A stretch of 35,671 bases of DNA from Pedobacter sp. Leaf216 (GTDB lineage Bacteria > Bacteroidota > Bacteroidia > Sphingobacteriales > Sphingobacteriaceae): NCBI RefSeq assembly GCF_001421515.1, contig NZ_LMKM01000020.1, positions 24,231-59,901 on the forward strand, read 5' to 3'. Below, piece after piece: positions 33,811 through 35,671 of the stretch. Every line of letters begins with the position of its first letter. Within the stretch, counting starts at the first letter, position 1. The notes under the pieces are model-generated. The model was not told the DNA's origin and searched no databases. It worked only from the letters and a program-made list of their open reading frames with translations. The position numbers were made by a program, and so were the translations under genes.

Positions 33811-34683
33811 CTATTTGGTGTAATCCCTTTTAAATTGCTCTGGAGTTAAACCTGAGTATTTTTTAAAGAATTTAGTAAAATAAGAATTGTCGTTAAAGTT
33901 AAGTTCATTAGCGATTTGAGAAATATTCACTTCACCACTCACCAGCAAACGTTTAGCTTCAAGTAGAATACGTTCCCTGATAACCTCTCCTGCCTGTGCT
34001 CCTATTAATTCTTTACAAATTGCATTCAAATGGTTTGGAGTGATAAACAGCATTTCGGCATAATCTTTTGGCATCCTTTTCAGCAAGTAGTTTTCTTCAA
34101 CCAGTTTCTGAAAATTACGCAATACCACCATGTTATGGGTTTGAAATTGCTGCAATTGTGTAACAGCCGTTTGCTGTTCTACCAAATGCAGAAGAGAAAG
34201 TAGCAACACCCTTTGAAAATCAGTATTCTTATTTGAATTTATGTTTACCTGGGTATATAATTGATTACATAGTACCTCTACATCATTTCTAATTCCTGGC
34301 GGTAAATCTTTCACATTTCCTTGGTCCGCCCCTGCAAAAAAAGAAAAACCTTCCAAATAATCTGGTTTCAACAAAAAAGACTGGAAAAAATCCTTTTCAA
34401 AATTGAAAATGTAACCATCTACCTTATTATCAAAATTCCAGGTATGCACCTGTCCTGGCGACATAAAATAAATTTGCCAGGGCGTAACTTTATATTTATT
34501 AAAATCGATAGAATGAGTGCCGGAGCCTGCGGTAAAAATAACGAAATGATAGAAAGTGTGGCGGTGTGGAAAGATCAGATTCTGGTGTACCGCTAAATAA
34601 TGCTTTAGGTGATCTACTAAAATATCACCATGATTGCCATCAGTTAATGTACAGGAATCCAGAATTGGTATAACGTCTCTCAT
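33811..34683 (-). CDS. AraC-family transcription regulator
   Basis: A 290-aa regulator from ATG 34683; the frame extends 5 codons to a TTG but those codons cover the promoter. The N-terminal cupin half contains FPHRHTFYHFVIFTAGSGTH (about 38-57), a typical AraC sensor, and the MSPGQVHTW motif. The C-terminal helix-turn-helices are YAEMLFITPNHLNAICKEL and ISQIANELNFNDNSYFTKFF, ending GLTPEQFKRDY. The target is unknown. A 7-bp inverted repeat sits over its start. Confidence 0.9.
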   Translation of the reverse strand: MRDVIPILDSCTLTDGNHGDILVDHLKHYLAVHQNLIFPHRHTFYHFVIFTAGSGTHSIDFNKYKVTPWQIYFMSPGQVHTWNFDNKVDGYIFNFEKDFFQSFLLKPDYLEGFSFFAGADQGNVKDLPPGIRNDVEVLCNQLYTQVNINSNKNTDFQRVLLLSLLHLVEQQTAVTQLQQFQTHNMVVLRNFQKLVEENYLLKRMPKDYAEMLFITPNHLNAICKELIGAQAGEVIRERILLEAKRLLVSGEVNISQIANELNFNDNSYFTKFFKKYSGLTPEQFKRDYTK

Positions 34684-34705
34684 TCGCAAATTTAACAATT
34701 GCGAA
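34683..34705 (-). promoter_or_regulatory. -7 box and overlapping inverted repeat at AraC start
   Basis: Minus strand TAAATTTG (34694-34687), an exact -7 box, 3 nt before the ATG. A perfect inverted repeat TTCGCAA (34683-34689) / TTGCGAA (34699-34705) with a 9-bp centre encloses it, the expected place for a repressor that controls this gene. Confidence 0.5.
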
Positions 34706-34739
34706 GGTAATGCATTTAAGAAAGCGCTTCAATTAGAAA

Positions 34740-35201
34740 TTATTTTTTTACGGTATGCTCATTAATACGACTTGGATCATAGTGCAATCCCGGAGAAAGC
34801 CAATACAACAATACCATTCTGGAATATCTGTAATTAAAAGGTGAAAGCAAAGCAACCCCAGTAAATATTACCAAAACGAAATACCACAGGTTTTCATAAA
34901 CAATATCAAGACCTAAAATATAGGCTGCAACGCTAATCGAAATTATTTCTGCAACATTCATGGCATAACTCACAAACATTGATACATAAAAATAACCAGG
35001 TTCACGTTCAAATTTTAATGCACACACCTTACAAACTTCATTCATTTTTTGAATTTTAAGTCCGTAAACTGCTCCGGTAAAAACCGATCCCATTCTACAC
35101 CTTGGGCATTTTGAATGAATAAAACCACTCCATTGAGAAACCGCAGGTTTTTGATTACTTAATTTTAAATCTGAGAATTGATTGTTAATGGTGTTTTCCA
35201 T
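34740..35201 (-). CDS. DUF983 zinc-ribbon membrane protein
   Basis: A 153-aa protein. Cys32 and Cys35 (SKCPRCRMGS) with Cys57 and Cys60 (VCKVCALKF) form a zinc ribbon, then EREPGYFYVSMFVSYAMN leads into two membrane helices (about 72-95 and 105-122). This matches the DUF983 family, which has no proven function. An exact -7 box TACCTTTG lies 16 nt upstream on the minus strand (35225-35218). It is close to the next gene (56 bp) but that gene has its own promoter. Confidence 0.87.
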   Translation of the reverse strand: MENTINNQFSDLKLSNQKPAVSQWSGFIHSKCPRCRMGSVFTGAVYGLKIQKMNEVCKVCALKFEREPGYFYVSMFVSYAMNVAEIISISVAAYILGLDIVYENLWYFVLVIFTGVALLSPFNYRYSRMVLLYWLSPGLHYDPSRINEHTVKK

Positions 35202-35574
35202 AATGAAATTCGTTTACCAAAGGTAAAAACCCGAATAGGATAAATTATTGTATCAATCAACTTATAAATGGTATTATTTAAGGTCTATTATTGAACTGCA
35301 ATGTAATAATATACTTTCTGCAACAATTTGTAACGCAAAAAAGGGCAAACATTATTTACGTTCGCCCTTTTTCTGTTTAAAGTCATCACAAATTAAGCAG
35401 ACCTATTTACAGTGAACGGATAGACGGTCAATTCATGTTGAATAAAAATAACACAATTCGACCAAATAATGTAACATTTTGGATATAAAATATATGAAAA
35501 TATAAAGTATTCGTAACAGGACTTTGCATCTTCAAAACGATCAGAACAAAAAAAATTCAGAATCAGATAAATCG
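35202..35574. other. Intergenic stretch between DUF983 gene and group II intron
   Basis: 373 bp with no credible gene. It contains the DUF983 promoter (35218-35225) and the terminator listed next. From about 35400 to 35574 it is AT-rich and I see nothing in it; it would be the 3' exon flank of the intron. Confidence 0.5.
35336..35373. terminator. Bidirectional intrinsic terminator
   Basis: AAAAAGGGC-AAAC (about 35338-35350) pairs with GTTC-GCCCTTTTT (35360-35372), with one mismatch, around a 9-nt loop; T-runs close both strands. The DUF983 gene starts on the other side, so it probably serves a minus-strand gene to the right, which the intron now separates or belongs to. Confidence 0.7.
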
Positions 35575-35671
35575 AGTAAGAAGCAGGGAATTAGTTTCCC
35601 TGCTGTCTCCTCACACCACCGTACGTACCGTTCGGTATACGGCGGTTTGTTAGAATAACTTCGTTTGGTGT
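35575..35671 (-). mobile_element. 3' end of a group II intron (domains V and VI), runs off the window
   Basis: Read on the minus strand, 35648-35613 gives AACCGCCGTATACCGAACGG followed by TACGTACGGTGGTGTG, which folds into a domain V-like hairpin (ACCGCCGTA...TACGGTGGT with G-U pairs) of the sort seen before the 3' splice site of bacterial maturase introns. Next comes a domain VI-like hairpin GCAGGGAA/TTCCCTGC (35603-35596 and 35590-35583). The intron end would be near 35578 (CTTCTTAC). The maturase gene should lie beyond the right edge. The boundary is approximate. Confidence 0.7.

Overview
The window reads as a chromosomal stretch from an AT-rich Bacteroidota, most like Sphingobacteriaceae (Pedobacter or a close relative). 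The grounds are promoters of the Bacteroidota type (TTG/TTTG, about 19 nt, TAnnTTTG), a SusC-style carboxypeptidase-like domain ahead of a TonB receptor plug, a Bacteroidota-type orphan VgrG, a GH109 enzyme very close to Elizabethkingia NagA, and a Bacteroidota-style ebo operon. No rRNA, tRNA or CRISPR was seen. The genus is an inference from gene content.

Layout. 1-1170 is repeat DNA: a 21-bp tandem array, then two copies of a structured dispersed repeat 431 bp apart, then a tiny one-helix membrane protein. 1530-7914 (minus) is a light-signalling pair: a bacteriophytochrome photosensory module without a kinase, followed 4 nt later by a giant CheB-CheR-PAS-histidine kinase. 8251-12109 holds an AHSA1-type protein and an iron-uptake pair (TonB receptor and PepSY membrane protein). 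12266-15584 (plus) holds a short-chain dehydrogenase and then a lipid-type operon (PhyH dioxygenase, CDP-alcohol phosphatidyltransferase, GtrA). That operon is preceded by a textbook promoter and a 26-codon leader peptide ending in four cysteines and an alanine, which I consider the most interesting signal in the window.

15867-18411 (minus) is a GalNAc-scavenging pair: a Tat-exported GH109 alpha-N-acetylgalactosaminidase and an N-acetylhexosamine-kinase-like phosphotransferase, separated by a strong terminator. 19220-22634 (plus) is an orphan VgrG island with two unassigned cargo or adaptor-like ORFs and a lipoprotein. 22648-23460 is an AraC regulator, followed by three copies of a palindromic dispersed repeat. 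24015-30902 (minus) is a complete ebo operon (eboA-F) with a TMEM220-like membrane gene at its head; its chemistry is still unknown.

31133-35201 holds small unknowns, two further AraC regulators, a siderophore-interacting FAD reductase and a DUF983 zinc-ribbon membrane protein. At several of these genes the -7 promoter box lies only 3-5 nt before the start codon, which suggests leaderless mRNAs. The last ~100 bases look like domains V and VI of a minus-strand group II intron that continues past the right edge.

Together the genes suggest a soil or freshwater heterotroph that senses red/far-red light, scavenges siderophore iron (receptor, PepSY protein and cytosolic reductase), harvests GalNAc and uses a contractile secretion tip.
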